From assembly GCA_019694595.1 (NCBI GenBank), contig JAIBBQ010000044.1, positions 1-37,145 of the forward strand: a stretch of DNA of 37,145 bases, given 5' to 3'. This document shows positions 1 through 12,829 of the stretch, in pieces. Both the position numbers and the translations under genes were made by a program. How positions within the stretch are numbered: position 1 is the stretch's first letter; each line of letters opens with the position of its first letter. Source of the DNA: Myxococcaceae bacterium. GTDB taxonomy: Bacteria; Myxococcota; Myxococcia; Myxococcales; Myxococcaceae. The notes under the pieces were generated by a model. It had not been told where the DNA came from. It saw nothing but the letters and a program-made list of their open reading frames with translations, and did no database searches.

Positions 1-530
1 GCGCGGTCGGCACGCTGCTGGTGGGCGTGGGCGTGGGGGCGTCCGCCGCCGGCGGGCCGGCCGGCGCCCAGGTGCTCGCGGTGCTCGCGCCGCCGGCGCC
101 CGCGCCGGTTCCGGTGTCGCAGGTGGTGAGCGCGCCGGAGGTCGCTCGGGCGACGGACGACGTGGCCCCGGGCCCGAGGGCGGAAGACGCCGTGCCGGAG
201 CCTCTGGCCGTGGCGCCGAGGCCGCGCCCGAAGCCCTCGGGCAACGCGGCAGCGCAGGGCGACGAGGCGCTCCGACAGGAGCGCAGCCTCATCGAGCAGG
301 CGCGGGTGGCGATGGGGCGACAAGCGCCGGGGCTGGCGCTGGAGGCGCTGGCCGAGCACGAGCGGCGCTTCCCGCGCGGCCAGCTCGAGGAAGAGCGGCT
401 CGCGATGCAGGCGCTCGCGCTCTCGGCGACGGGCGAGCGCGACGGCGCGGCGGCGAAGGCGCGCGAGTTCCTGGGCCGCTTTCCTCAGAGCGTGCTGCGC
501 GCCGCGGTGGAGCCGCTGGCTGGGCCCTGA
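1..530 (+). CDS. C-terminal part of a membrane-anchored protein with TPR-like helical tail (5' end outside window)
   Basis: The reading frame is open from the left edge, so the start lies outside the window; a GTG at 21 is possible but would cut into a hydrophobic stretch. The visible product begins with a small-residue hydrophobic segment (bases 3-100) that looks like one membrane helix. An Ala/Pro-rich linker of about 70 residues follows, then a charged helical region of about 85 residues ending at the TGA at 528-530. That tail, with its ALEALAEHERRFPRG and REFLGRFPQS pieces, resembles the TPR-like tails of BamD/YbgF-type periplasmic proteins. In Myxococcota such proteins often sit beside a sigma factor gene, which would be to the left. 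Function is unknown; the membrane anchor plus periplasmic helical repeat is an inference. Confidence 0.6.
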   Translation, partial: AVGTLLVGVGVGASAAGGPAGAQVLAVLAPPAPAPVPVSQVVSAPEVARATDDVAPGPRAEDAVPEPLAVAPRPRPKPSGNAAAQGDEALRQERSLIEQARVAMGRQAPGLALEALAEHERRFPRGQLEEERLAMQALALSATGERDGAAAKAREFLGRFPQSVLRAAVEPLAGP

Positions 531-547
531 TCCGGCCGGTCAGGTGG

Positions 548-562
548 GCCCGCGGAGCGGGC
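548..562. terminator. GC hairpin between convergent genes, possible bidirectional terminator
   Basis: A perfect 6-bp stem (GCCCGC / GCGGGC) with a GGA loop lies in the 104-base gap between the end of the TPR-like gene and the end of the lone receiver gene on the other strand. There is no T-run on either side, so it is not a classical intrinsic terminator. Confidence 0.25.
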
Positions 563-634
563 GTGTGCGCGACACCGCCACCGGGTGACGGGAGGCGAGG
601 AACGCCCACATGCAGGCGGGTGGGTCGGTCGCCT

Positions 635-979
635 TCAGCGCTGCAGCAGAGCGGAGAGCGCCTCGAGCCTGAGCGGCTTCTCGAAGAAGGTCTCCACTCC
701 GGGCGTCAAGGTGACGTGGGTCGGCATCGCCGCCCCGGACATGATGACCTTGAGCTGGGTGGGCTTCTGCCGGCGCAGCACCTCGAGGAGCTCGAGGCCA
801 GAGGCGCCGTCTTCGAGTTCCACGTCGGTGAGCACGCCGTCGAACTCCGGTTCGCCTTCCACCAGGCGCAGGGCGTCGTCGAGGCGGCTGACGAGCACCA
901 CCTGGTGACCTTCGCGGCGGAGCCAGCGGCAGAGGCTGCGGCCAGCCAGCGCGTCGTCTTCGACCACCATCAGCCTCAC
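635..979 (-). CDS. Single-domain response regulator (receiver only)
   Basis: The 114-residue product is a complete CheY-like receiver and nothing else. Acidic residues E7, D8 and D9 form the metal-binding pocket, D52 in the LTDVE motif is the expected phosphoacceptor, S81 in MSG is the switch Ser/Thr, and K101 in FEKP is the conserved lysine. The start used is a GTG at 979; an ATG three codons later (970) is equally possible, and neither has a strong ribosome site. With no output domain, it should act by protein contact or as a phosphate relay or sink. It stands alone, convergent with the gene to its left and divergent from the lipoprotein-receiver-kinase operon. Its partner kinase cannot be told from sequence, though several orphan kinases lie within 18 kb. 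Confidence 0.85.
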   Translation of the reverse strand: MRLMVVEDDALAGRSLCRWLRREGHQVVLVSRLDDALRLVEGEPEFDGVLTDVELEDGASGLELLEVLRRQKPTQLKVIMSGAAMPTHVTLTPGVETFFEKPLRLEALSALLQR

Positions 980-1183
980 GGGGCGTGAGTGTGGCCCAGG
1001 TCAGGCGGGTGGGCCAGTCCCCGGGGTGGGCCCCGGTGGGAGGCCGGGTCGGTCGGGACCGGCGATCGCCCGGGTGACCCCGCGTCCGCTTTCGCAAGTG
1101 TCCGGCCTCACGAACGCGGCAGAGGGGCCCGACCTTGCAAACGCCCAGGGACAGCCCCCGTCGACGTCGAAAGGGAAACTCCA
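980..1183. promoter_or_regulatory. Divergent intergenic control region
   Basis: This 204-base spacer separates the lone receiver (minus) from the lipoprotein gene (plus). It is rich in G/C runs and short inverted repeats such as CCCGGGGTGGGCCCCGG. At 1125-1139 there is a GG-N10-GC arrangement with a perfect TTGCA -12 element but a poor -24 element, about 45 bases before the lipoprotein ATG: a weak sigma-54 candidate. I see no gene in it. Confidence 0.3.
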
Positions 1184-1648
1184 ATGCGTTCCTCACTCTT
1201 CCTCACCTTGGCACTCACCGCGTGTGGCCTCGAGGTCACCGACGAGGCGTCGGCGCCGGTGGCGACCGCGCAAGACGCGCTCAACCCGGGCGCGTCGGTG
1301 GCGGCGATGCACGCTTCGGCAGCGAAGGTCGCTGGCCGGTGGGCGCGGCGGTTTCCGCTGGCGACGACGCGGTCGATCTTCGTGGCGGTGGACGTGTCGG
1401 GCGCCAGCCCCGGCGGCCACGTGGTGGAGCTGACCTTCGTGCAGCCGGGCGGGCTGCCGTGGCAGGTGCAGACGGTCTCGTTCCAGGCGACGGGCAGCGG
1501 CGGCAAGCACGCGGCGCCCGAGCGGGTGTGGGTCGAGCTGCCGGTGGTGGGCACCTGGATCGAGCAGTACGCGCTCACCGGGCGGTGGACCGTCGAGGCC
1601 GCGGTGGATCACGGCCGTTCTTCTTCTCTCACCTTCATCCTGGAGTGA
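1184..1648 (+). CDS. Small predicted lipoprotein of unknown function
   Basis: The ATG at 1184 gives 154 residues beginning with a short lipoprotein signal: MRSS, a hydrophobic core, and a lipobox LTAC with the cysteine at residue 14. The rest lacks membrane helices. Alternating hydrophobic stretches (IFVAVDV, HVVELTFV, WTVEAAV) suggest a beta-sandwich, and residues just after the lipobox are acidic. The lipobox decides the start, because longer in-frame starts would bury it. The stop overlaps the ribosome site (GGAGTGA) of the following receiver gene, whose ATG is 5 bases on, so the two are almost certainly cotranscribed and coupled. I recognise no family. The context suggests an envelope protein connected to the receiver and kinase downstream, but that is inference. 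Confidence 0.65.
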   Translation: MRSSLFLTLALTACGLEVTDEASAPVATAQDALNPGASVAAMHASAAKVAGRWARRFPLATTRSIFVAVDVSGASPGGHVVELTFVQPGGLPWQVQTVSFQATGSGGKHAAPERVWVELPVVGTWIEQYALTGRWTVEAAVDHGRSSSLTFILE

Positions 1649-1653
1649 CCGTC

Positions 1654-2223
1654 ATGACCATTCGCCCCAACGCCGGAGTCGACCTGATGATCCCCGCCGA
1701 GCACCACACGCCGGCCGCGGCGCAGCGGCACATCTTGCTGCTCGACGACGAGCCCAACGTCGCCAAGGCGCTCGGCCGCTCGCTGCGCCGCGAGGGCTAC
1801 CAGGTGGAGATGGCGAACGACGCGGGCACCGCGTTCACCATGCTCAAGGAACGAGAATTCGACCTGGTCATCTCCGACCACCTGATGCCCACCATGACGG
1901 GGCTCGAGTTCCTCAAGCTGGTGCGCAACCGGCACCCGCACTGCATGCGCATCATGCTGACCGGCTACGCGGACATGCAGACCGCCATCGACGCCATCAA
2001 CCACGGGGAGATCTACCGGTTCCTCACCAAGCCGTGGGACGACCTCGAGCTCAAGGTCATCTTGAGCATCGCCTTCGAGCAGCTGGACCTCGAGCGCGAG
2101 AACCGCCGGCTCCTGGCGCTGGTGCGCACGCAGGCCCAGCTGATGGCGCGGCTGGAACGCGAGAACCCCGGCATCCTCTCGGTCCGTCGCGACGACCAGG
2201 GCGCCATTCTGCTCGATACCTGA
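1654..2223 (+). CDS. Response regulator, receiver domain with C-terminal coiled coil
   Basis: This 189-residue protein has an N-terminal receiver (about residues 22-145) and a charged heptad-like tail (about 150-178) but no DNA-binding or enzymatic domain. Phosphoacceptor D75 lies in VISDHLMP, the switch threonine in MLTGYAD, and conserved K126 in FLTKPWDD. The LTGYADMQTAIDAIN and YRFLTKPW signature is the variant found in RpfG-type receivers, which normally carry an HD-GYP output; that output is absent here. An internal ATG at 1687 is an alternative start closer to the domain edge. The kinase gene starts 13 bases downstream behind a GAGGAG ribosome site, so the pair probably works together, with this protein relaying or receiving phosphate from the GAF-PAS kinase. 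Confidence 0.85.
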   Translation: MTIRPNAGVDLMIPAEHHTPAAAQRHILLLDDEPNVAKALGRSLRREGYQVEMANDAGTAFTMLKEREFDLVISDHLMPTMTGLEFLKLVRNRHPHCMRIMLTGYADMQTAIDAINHGEIYRFLTKPWDDLELKVILSIAFEQLDLERENRRLLALVRTQAQLMARLERENPGILSVRRDDQGAILLDT

Positions 2224-2236
2224 CGAGGAGCCGTGC

Positions 2237-3928
2237 TTGAGCGCGCGCGAACGTTCGCTGGAAGCCAAGCTGACCACGGTGCGCCGCTTCGCGTTCGAGG
2301 TGGCCTCCGAGGTGCTGACGCCCGGGGTGCGGCGGGTCGCGGCGCGGCACGCCGCCGAGCTCTGTCAGGCCGACGGGGCCACGCTGTTCCTGCTCGACAG
2401 CCAGACGCTGGAACTCACCTTCGACGTGGTCGACGGGGCGCACGGCGACGCGCTGGTCGAGCGGCGGCTGGCACCGGGCCAGGGGCTCGCGGGCCGGGTG
2501 GCGCACATGCGGCTGCCGCTCCTGGTGGCCGACACCCGGGTGTCGGAGGCGTTCGCGCCGGAATTCGACCAGGCCACCGGCTTCACCACCCGCAGCGTCA
2601 TCGCGGTGCCGGTGGTCTTCGGCGACCGGCTGCTCGGGGTGCTGGAATGCGTGCGAGGCCCCGCCGCGCCCCCCTTCGTCACCGAGGACCTGGTCGACCT
2701 GCAGCTGCTGGCGCCGCACGTGGGCGTCGGGCTCGCCCACGCCGACAACCTGCGGGCGCTCTCGGCGGCCAACGAGCAGCTGCGCCGGGGCCACCAGGAA
2801 CTCGAGCAGAAGGTCGAGGAGCGCACCGCGCTCATCGCCGCGGGCAAGAAGCAGTGGGAAGCGACCTTCGACGCCATTCACGACCCCATCGTGATCATCG
2901 AAGGCACCACGGTGCGGCGCGCCAACAGCGCGTACCTCAGCAGCACCGGCCGCACCTGGGCGGAGCTCATCGGCCGGCCGTGCCACGAGGTGTTCGCGGG
3001 CCGCGACACGCCGTGCCCCGGGTGCCCGATGCTGGCGCAGAAGCAAGGCGCGCAGGAAGTCGCCGTCGGTCCGTCGGTGTTCCAGGTGTCGAGCTACCCG
3101 CTCGCCGCGGACGCCGGTCCTCCCATGAGCGTGGTGCACTACCGCGACCTCACCGAGCAGAAGCGGCTGTCGACCTGGGTGCGCGAGAACGAGCGGCTGG
3201 TGGCGATCGGCCAGCTGGCCTCGGGGGCGGCGCACGAGATCAACAACCCCCTGAGCTACGTGGTGACCAACCTCTCGATGCTCAAGGAGGTGCTGTCGGC
3301 GGGGGTGCCGTCGCGCAGCCAGCTCGCCGACACGGTGGACGCCATCGACGAGAGCCTCGACGGCGCCAAGCGGATCAGCGCGGTGGTGAAGGGGCTGGGC
3401 GAGCTGTCGAAGCAGGAACAGGTCACCACCGAGCCGGTGCAGGTGAACGCGGCGGTACAGCGGGCGATCCGCGAGGAGCTGGGCGCCGCCCGCCCGGCGT
3501 CGGTGAGCCTGGAGTCCACCGCGCTGGTGTCGATCTCCGCGCTGCAGCTGGAGCAGGCGGTGACCCAGGTGCTGCGCAACGCGCGCCAGGCGAGCGCCGA
3601 CCCCGGCACCATCGAGCTGCGCACGTGGGACACCAGCGACTTCGTGTGCATCGAGGTGCGGGACCGCGGTCACGGCATCCCGGAGCAGCACCTGGGCCAC
3701 GTCTTCGAGCCGTTCTTCACCACCCGGAAGATCGGCGAAGGCACCGGCCTCGGCCTCACCGCGGCCTGGGGCATCACCCGGCGCCACGGCGGCGAGCTGC
3801 GGCTGGAGTCGAAGGTGGGCGAAGGCACCACGGTGACCTTCACCTTTCCCCGCAGGCCCGTCGCCGAGGTGCGCGCGCCCCCCACACGTGGCCGTTACGT
3901 CGGGCCGGCGCCGGGCACGCGGGCCTGA
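2237..3928 (+). CDS. Soluble sensor histidine kinase, GAF-PAS-HisKA-HATPase
   Basis: The 563-residue product starts at a TTG (2237) preceded by GAGGAG at 2225-2230. Domain order: GAF-like sensor (about 25-165), coiled coil (175-205), PAS (about 207-310), dimerisation/phosphoacceptor helix with H333 in AHEINNPL, and HATPase (about 430-548) with N448 in the N box, D476 in DRGHGIP and G502-L507 GTGLGL. The AHEINNP form is the NtrB-like class. There are no membrane segments, so it senses cytoplasmic signals. The PAS carries a CH...PCPGCP pattern, a cysteine-rich motif seen in many PAS domains of kinases next to sigma-54 activators. It follows a receiver gene by 13 bases and precedes an NtrC-type activator by 98 bases; either could be its partner. 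Confidence 0.9.
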   Translation: MSARERSLEAKLTTVRRFAFEVASEVLTPGVRRVAARHAAELCQADGATLFLLDSQTLELTFDVVDGAHGDALVERRLAPGQGLAGRVAHMRLPLLVADTRVSEAFAPEFDQATGFTTRSVIAVPVVFGDRLLGVLECVRGPAAPPFVTEDLVDLQLLAPHVGVGLAHADNLRALSAANEQLRRGHQELEQKVEERTALIAAGKKQWEATFDAIHDPIVIIEGTTVRRANSAYLSSTGRTWAELIGRPCHEVFAGRDTPCPGCPMLAQKQGAQEVAVGPSVFQVSSYPLAADAGPPMSVVHYRDLTEQKRLSTWVRENERLVAIGQLASGAAHEINNPLSYVVTNLSMLKEVLSAGVPSRSQLADTVDAIDESLDGAKRISAVVKGLGELSKQEQVTTEPVQVNAAVQRAIREELGAARPASVSLESTALVSISALQLEQAVTQVLRNARQASADPGTIELRTWDTSDFVCIEVRDRGHGIPEQHLGHVFEPFFTTRKIGEGTGLGLTAAWGITRRHGGELRLESKVGEGTTVTFTFPRRPVAEVRAPPTRGRYVGPAPGTRA

Positions 3929-3948
3929 GCGGCGCGCAGCAGTTGTGG

Positions 3949-3976
3949 TTGCCGCCGTTCGGTTGCGGTGCATACT
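3949..3976 (+). promoter_or_regulatory. Possible sigma-70-type promoter for the NtrC-like gene
   Basis: In the 98-base gap after the kinase, TTGCCG (3949-3954) and CATACT (3971-3976) are 16 bases apart and resemble -35 and -10 boxes, about 50 bases before the start codon at 4027. This patch is less GC-rich than its surroundings. It would let the activator be made separately from the kinase operon. Confidence 0.35.
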
Positions 3977-4026
3977 CACCCGTCGCTTCGATTTCGGCCC
4001 GCGAGGGCTGAGGAAGGCGGGGACGT

Positions 4027-5532
<1,506 letters not shown>

Positions 5533-5544
5533 GAACGGGTACCG

Positions 5545-5564
5545 CGCGCCTCGCTCGAGGCGCG
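5545..5564. terminator. Perfect inverted repeat between convergent stop codons
   Basis: CGCGCCTCG and CGAGGCGCG face each other across CT in the 33-base gap between the NtrC-like gene and the receiver-kinase on the other strand. The placement, exactly between two convergent genes, suggests a bidirectional terminator. No T-run follows on either strand beyond TT, so its strength is uncertain. Confidence 0.45.
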
Positions 5565-5565
5565 T

Positions 5566-6706
5566 TCAGTGCACGGTGCGCAGGCGGATGAAGAAGGTCG
5601 CCCCGGCGCCGGGCGTGCTCTCGACGGTGAGCGAGCCGCCGGCGTGCTCCACGATGTCCTTGCAGATCGACAGCCCGAGCCCGGTGCCCACGCCGGCGGG
5701 CCGGGTGGTGAAGAGCGGCTCGAAGATGCGGCTCAGGTTCTCGGGCGCGATGCCGGGGCCCTGGTCCTTCACCCAGGCGACCAGGCCTTCGGGGCCGCGG
5801 TCTTCCCAGCCGAGCTCGATGGTGCCGCGGCGGTTCGACTCGGCCATGGCCTGCGCCGCGTTGACCACCAGGTTGATGAGCACCTGGGTGAGCTTCACCT
5901 GGCCTGCCCGGACCATGACCTTGGAGCCGGTGACGAAGAGCCGGCCGCAGCGCTGCACCTCGATGCGGGTGAGCCGCGCGGCGAACTGGGCCACCTCGGC
6001 GAAGTCGCAGGTCTCGTCGGCGTCTTCGCCGCGGGCCTGGTTGCGCACGCTGCGCGCCAGGGTGCCGATGTGGTCGACCGCCTGGGCGATCTCCGAGACC
6101 AGCTCGGGCAGGTCGTCGAGCGCGGAGGCGACTTCCGGCGCAGGGGTGGGGCCCGCGCCCTTGCGGGCCAGCGCGAGCAGCGGCTCGAGTTCCAGCCGCA
6201 GGTGGTGCACGTTGGCGGCGAGCGCGCCCACCGGGCTCATCAGCTCGTGGGCGATGCCGGCGGACACCTGGCCGATGACCGAGAGCCGCTCCGAGGTGAG
6301 GAGCCGTTCCTGCACCGAGCGCAGCCGGTTGTGCAGCTCGAAGACGTCGAGCGCGGCGGCGATGGCGGCGCCGAGGTCCTCGCGCGACCACGGCTTGACG
6401 AAGTAGCGCTGCACCTGGCCGCGGTTGACCGCGTCGAACACCGCGGTCATGTCGGAGAAGGCGGTGACCACCATGCGCTGCGTCTCGGGCGAGAGCTCGC
6501 GGGCCTGGGCGAGCAGCTCGGAGCCCGACATGCCGGGCATGCGCTGGTCGGTGACCAGCACGCCGACCTGCCCGGGGTTGGCCTTGAGGAGCTCGATGGC
6601 CGCCGCGCCGCTGGTGCAGGTGAGCACGCGAAAGCGCTGCTTGAAGGTCAGCTCGAAGACGGTGCAGTTCGACTGCTCGTCGTCGACGTACAGCACGGCA
6701 GGTCGC

Positions 6707-6729
<23 letters not shown>
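5566..6729 (-). CDS. Receiver-histidine kinase (REC-HisKA-HATPase)
   Basis: The 387-residue protein carries its receiver at the N-terminus (about 10-130): D16/D17 acidic pair, phosphoacceptor D61 in VTDQRMP, switch T89 and K112 in FVKPWS. A short helical linker leads to a transmitter with phosphoacceptor H161 in IAHELMSP, an N box (LVVNAAQAM), DQGPGI and GVGTGLGLS. The YFVKPWSRED variant groups the receiver with RpfG-like ones, as in the receiver at 1654. There are no membrane segments. The ATG at 6729 lies 23 bases inside the end of the dual-transmitter kinase gene, so translation is coupled. The N-terminal receiver suggests that the upstream kinase's phosphoryl group gates this one, making it a relay step. 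Confidence 0.9.
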
Positions 6730-9730
<3,001 letters not shown>

Positions 9731-9740
9731 TCGCGGTTAC

Positions 9741-10841
9741 TTAGCGCGCCTGCCCACCCCATCGCATGACCGCGGCAGCCCACACGAAGCCGGCGCCGCA
9801 GGCGTAGAGCACCGCGAGGTCGCCGTCCTTGAGCTGGTTGGCGTCCTGGGCGAGCGAGAGGTTGACGGGAATGTTCGCCGCGCTCATGCCTCCGAGCGTG
9901 GGGAAGCTGTCGACGGTCCGGGCGTGACCGAGCCCAGTGGCCATGCGCGTGGCGAGGTTGAACCAGGAGACGGGCTGGTGAGAGTAGTAATGGGTGATCG
10001 CCGAAGGCGTGAGGCGCGCGCGGTCGAGCACTGCGCCGATGGCCTCGACGGCGTATTCCGCGGTCTTCATGACGATCTTGCGGCCCTGCGCCATCTTCCG
10101 GGAATGCACGAGGAGCCGACTGCCGCCTTCGTACCAAGGGGCGTCGTCGACGGGGCCCAGGCAGATGGCCTCGTTGAGCTCGCCGTAGGTCCGGAAGGCG
10201 GTTTCCACGATGCCGTAGCCTTCGGCCACCGGCCCCATCACCACCGCCCCCGCCCCGTCGCCGAAGTTCACCGAGGCGGGGTCCTCGAAGTCGAGCAGGC
10301 GGCTGTGGATGGCGCACATCGAGATGAGGACGTAGCGGGCCTGGCCGTCGCGGATCATCGCCCGGGCGATGGCCACCGCGGACATGAACGAGGCGCAGGC
10401 CGAGTCGACGCCCAGGGTGTTGGCCCGGGTCGCGCCGAGCGCGTGCTGGAGGATACCGGCGTTCGACGGCATGCACTCGTCGGGCGGGAGCGACCAGGTG
10501 AGGATGAGGTCGAGTGCCTTGGCCTCGATGCCCGCGCGCTCGAGCGCCTTCCTGGCGGCGGCGATCTCCAGCGTGGAGCACTTGGTCTTCGCGTCGGCCA
10601 CCCGGCGTTCCTTGGCGCCGTGGAACGGGTCGTTGGCGACCGAGCGCATCGCCAGCAGCTGCACCTTGCGGGCGCTGTTGCCGGTGTCCACCTGCGCGAG
10701 GTCGACCGGCATGGTGATGTCGCGTTCCTTGCGGGTGTCGTGGCTGGCGGCGTACTTCGCGCCCCAGAAGTCGTTGGTGCGCACCGTCTCGGGCACCGCG
10801 TGGCCGAAACCGAGAAAACCTGCAGCAGTGGGCTTGTTCAT
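9741..10841 (-). CDS. Ketoacyl-ACP synthase III-like enzyme (FabH family)
   Basis: The 366-residue product has the thiolase fold signature of the FabH group. The catalytic triad is present: C149 in VDSACASF, H288 in YSHQP, and N323 in GGMSAANIP, with spacing as in KAS III enzymes. The E-R-R after the N-terminal core (AKERRVAD) and the VNFGDGAGA loop also match. Such enzymes acylate the cysteine from an acyl-CoA or acyl-ACP and condense it with a malonyl or other nucleophile. A longer N-terminal half (about residues 30-85) differs from housekeeping FabH. No other fatty acid genes are nearby. It follows the thiamine-diphosphate enzyme by 26 bases and precedes a large kinase by 10, so a specialised metabolite is more likely than bulk lipid; the product is unknown. 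Confidence 0.85.
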   Translation of the reverse strand: MNKPTAAGFLGFGHAVPETVRTNDFWGAKYAASHDTRKERDITMPVDLAQVDTGNSARKVQLLAMRSVANDPFHGAKERRVADAKTKCSTLEIAAARKALERAGIEAKALDLILTWSLPPDECMPSNAGILQHALGATRANTLGVDSACASFMSAVAIARAMIRDGQARYVLISMCAIHSRLLDFEDPASVNFGDGAGAVVMGPVAEGYGIVETAFRTYGELNEAICLGPVDDAPWYEGGSRLLVHSRKMAQGRKIVMKTAEYAVEAIGAVLDRARLTPSAITHYYSHQPVSWFNLATRMATGLGHARTVDSFPTLGGMSAANIPVNLSLAQDANQLKDGDLAVLYACGAGFVWAAAVMRWGGQAR

Positions 10842-10867
10842 GGCGTTCGTTTCGTGTGGGGGAAGGG

Positions 10868-12589
10868 TCAGGCGGCGAAGTTCTTGATCTGCGCGATGCG
10901 GCCGTGCGCGGGGAAGGCGGACGCGGGGTCGATCTCGATGTCGAGCACCAGCGGGGTGTCGGAGTTGAGCCACTTCTCGGGAATGGCCTCGAGCTCGGCG
11001 GCGGTGCGGATGTTGAGCCCGCGCGCCCCGACCGACCGGGCGAGCGCGGCGAAGTCCACCCGGGGACTGTCCATCTCTCCCACGCGGCCGAAGATCTTCG
11101 ACATGCCCGACTCGACCATGCGCATGCGGGCGTCGTTGAAGACGGCGAAGACCACTCCGGCCTTGTTCTGCACGCAGGTGGCGAGCTCCATGCCCATCAT
11201 CTGGAAGCCCCAGTCGCCGCAGATGGACACCACCGGGCGCTCGGGGCGGGCGAGCTTGGCGCCGACCGCGGCGCCGATGCCCGAGCCCATGGAACCCAGG
11301 CCGGTGCTCACCAGGAACCCGTCGGGCTCGTCGACCTTCAGGTAGTGGAGCGCGAACAGCGTGTGCTCGCCGATGTCGCTCGTGTAGATGGTGCCCGACG
11401 GGAAGCGGGTCTGCAGCGCGGCGATGGCGCGGGCCGGCTTGAGCGGGAGCGCGTCGTCGACCAGGTTCTGCGCGTCGAGGTACCGCGGGCCGGAGAGCTC
11501 GGGCGCCCGGGTGCTGCGGCGGGAGACCCGGGAGACCAGCTCGCGCAGCACGGTGTGGGACGGGCCCACGAGCCCGAAGTCGACCTGGTAGTTCTTGCCG
11601 ATCTGCCCGGCGTCGATGTCGACCTGGATGAAGGTCTTCGACGGCTGCAGGAGCGGGCTCCAGCTGTTGGTGCCGGTCTCGCCGAGGCCGCAGCCGACCG
11701 CCATCAGGGTGTCGATGCCCTGCTCGAGGTAGCGGGAGGCGGTCGGGTGCCCGCCGAAGCCGAAGACGCCCAGCGACAGCGGGTCGCTCTCGGGGAAGAG
11801 CCCCTTGGCCCGCGGGGTGGTGGCCACCGGAATGCGCAGGGTGGCGGCGAGGGTGCCGATCCACCGCACGGCTTCGGGGTGCCGGGCGCCGGAGCCGACG
11901 AGGAGCAGCGGCCGCTCCGCGCGCTGCAGCGCCCACGCCGCGCGCTCGATGCTGTCGAGGTCGAGATCGAAGTGGGTGGACACCCGCGAGCTGCCGGACA
12001 TGGGCAGCACGCGCTCGCTCGACACGTCGAGCGGCAGCGAGAGGAAGACCGGGCCCTGGCGGCCGGCGAGCGCGGTGGCCACCGCCTTGCGCACCACCGT
12101 CGCCGCGGCGCGGGGGTTGGAGATCTCCGCGGAGAACTTGGTGACCGAGCGCACCATGCCGAGGATGTCGAGGTGGTAGCGGCTGCCTTCCTGCAGCGCG
12201 CCGCGGCCGAAGTTCTTCTTGGGCACCTCGCCGCCGATGGCGATCAGCGGCACCCCGTCGGCGTGGGCGGCCGCGAGGCCGGTGAGGGCGTTGGTGATGC
12301 CCGGCCCCGACGTCATCAAGAGCGCGGGCAGCGAGCCCCCGACCTTGGCGTGGCCCATGGCCATGAAGGCGGCCCCGGTCTCGTGGCGGGTGTTCACCAC
12401 CCGGACCCCCTGGGCGTCGAGGAGCGCGTCGTAGACCTGGCAGATGGCGCCGCCCGGGACCCCGTAGAAGGTGTCGACGCCCAGCTCCTTGAGCGTCTGC
12501 ACGATGACGTCGGCGACCCGCATCTCGGGCTGCAGCCCGGTGAGTGGCTCCTGGAGCACGGTTCGCTGGTGAATGGTGAGAGCAGTCAT
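10868..12589 (-). CDS. Thiamine-diphosphate-dependent enzyme, acetolactate synthase-like
   Basis: The 573-residue protein has the three-domain layout of the acetolactate synthase/pyruvate oxidase family: PYR domain (about 20-190), central domain (about 205-340), PP domain (about 375-560). The cofactor-activating glutamate is E70 in RHETGAA; GVPGGAI and the GRGALQE loop recall acetolactate synthase. The metal/cofactor motif is GDW...FND rather than the usual GDG...NN, a visible deviation. ATG 12589 has a GAGGCG ribosome site 5 bases before it. No regulatory ilvN/ilvH subunit and no branched-chain amino acid genes are near, which argues against housekeeping ilvB. Such enzymes decarboxylate a 2-oxoacid and transfer the resulting acyl anion, for example to make an acyloin. 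With the FabH-like gene downstream it probably makes a small molecule. Confidence 0.85.
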   Translation of the reverse strand: MTALTIHQRTVLQEPLTGLQPEMRVADVIVQTLKELGVDTFYGVPGGAICQVYDALLDAQGVRVVNTRHETGAAFMAMGHAKVGGSLPALLMTSGPGITNALTGLAAAHADGVPLIAIGGEVPKKNFGRGALQEGSRYHLDILGMVRSVTKFSAEISNPRAAATVVRKAVATALAGRQGPVFLSLPLDVSSERVLPMSGSSRVSTHFDLDLDSIERAAWALQRAERPLLLVGSGARHPEAVRWIGTLAATLRIPVATTPRAKGLFPESDPLSLGVFGFGGHPTASRYLEQGIDTLMAVGCGLGETGTNSWSPLLQPSKTFIQVDIDAGQIGKNYQVDFGLVGPSHTVLRELVSRVSRRSTRAPELSGPRYLDAQNLVDDALPLKPARAIAALQTRFPSGTIYTSDIGEHTLFALHYLKVDEPDGFLVSTGLGSMGSGIGAAVGAKLARPERPVVSICGDWGFQMMGMELATCVQNKAGVVFAVFNDARMRMVESGMSKIFGRVGEMDSPRVDFAALARSVGARGLNIRTAAELEAIPEKWLNSDTPLVLDIEIDPASAFPAHGRIAQIKNFAA

Positions 12590-12829
12590 GGTGAGGCGCC
12601 TCGTGTGGGTGATCTGCGCCCGGCCGGACTGCATTCGGCATACCCACGCACGAGGGCGCCGGGCCCGGCCGCGGGGGCCCGTTCATCTCGGGCGGTTGGG
12701 TGGTGCGCCCCGCGACGGACCGCTGACGCGTCAGGTTTCTGGCGACCCGGCACGCGCAAACTGACCCTCCTCGCGCGCACGCCGCGCAAATCGATTGCCC
12801 TGGATCGGGGGTTGTGGGATTTTCGGCTC
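12590..12829. promoter_or_regulatory. Divergent control region between the enzyme-kinase operon and the HTH-receiver operon
   Basis: This 240-base spacer is the start point of both operons. The half nearer the minus-strand genes is extremely GC-rich. The part from about 12770 to 12830, continuing into the plus-strand gene to about 12885, is clearly more A/T-rich than anything around it (GCAAATCGATTG, GGGATTTTCGG). TTGCCC (12795-12800) and GATTTT (12818-12823) are 17 bases apart, a poor promoter-like pair for the plus strand. On the minus strand a GG-N10-GC pair with ATGCA lies near 12630-12646, also weak. The HTH-receiver protein encoded next door is the obvious candidate to bind here. Confidence 0.4.

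Noticed and set aside
9741-10841. Primary fatty acid initiation enzyme fabH
   Set aside because: No plsX, fabD, fabG or acpP nearby and a divergent N-terminal half; the family call is kept but not the housekeeping role.
10868-12589. Housekeeping branched-chain acetolactate synthase (ilvB)
   Set aside because: No ilvN/ilvH or ilvC next to it, altered cofactor motif, and clear pairing with a FabH-like gene and kinases.
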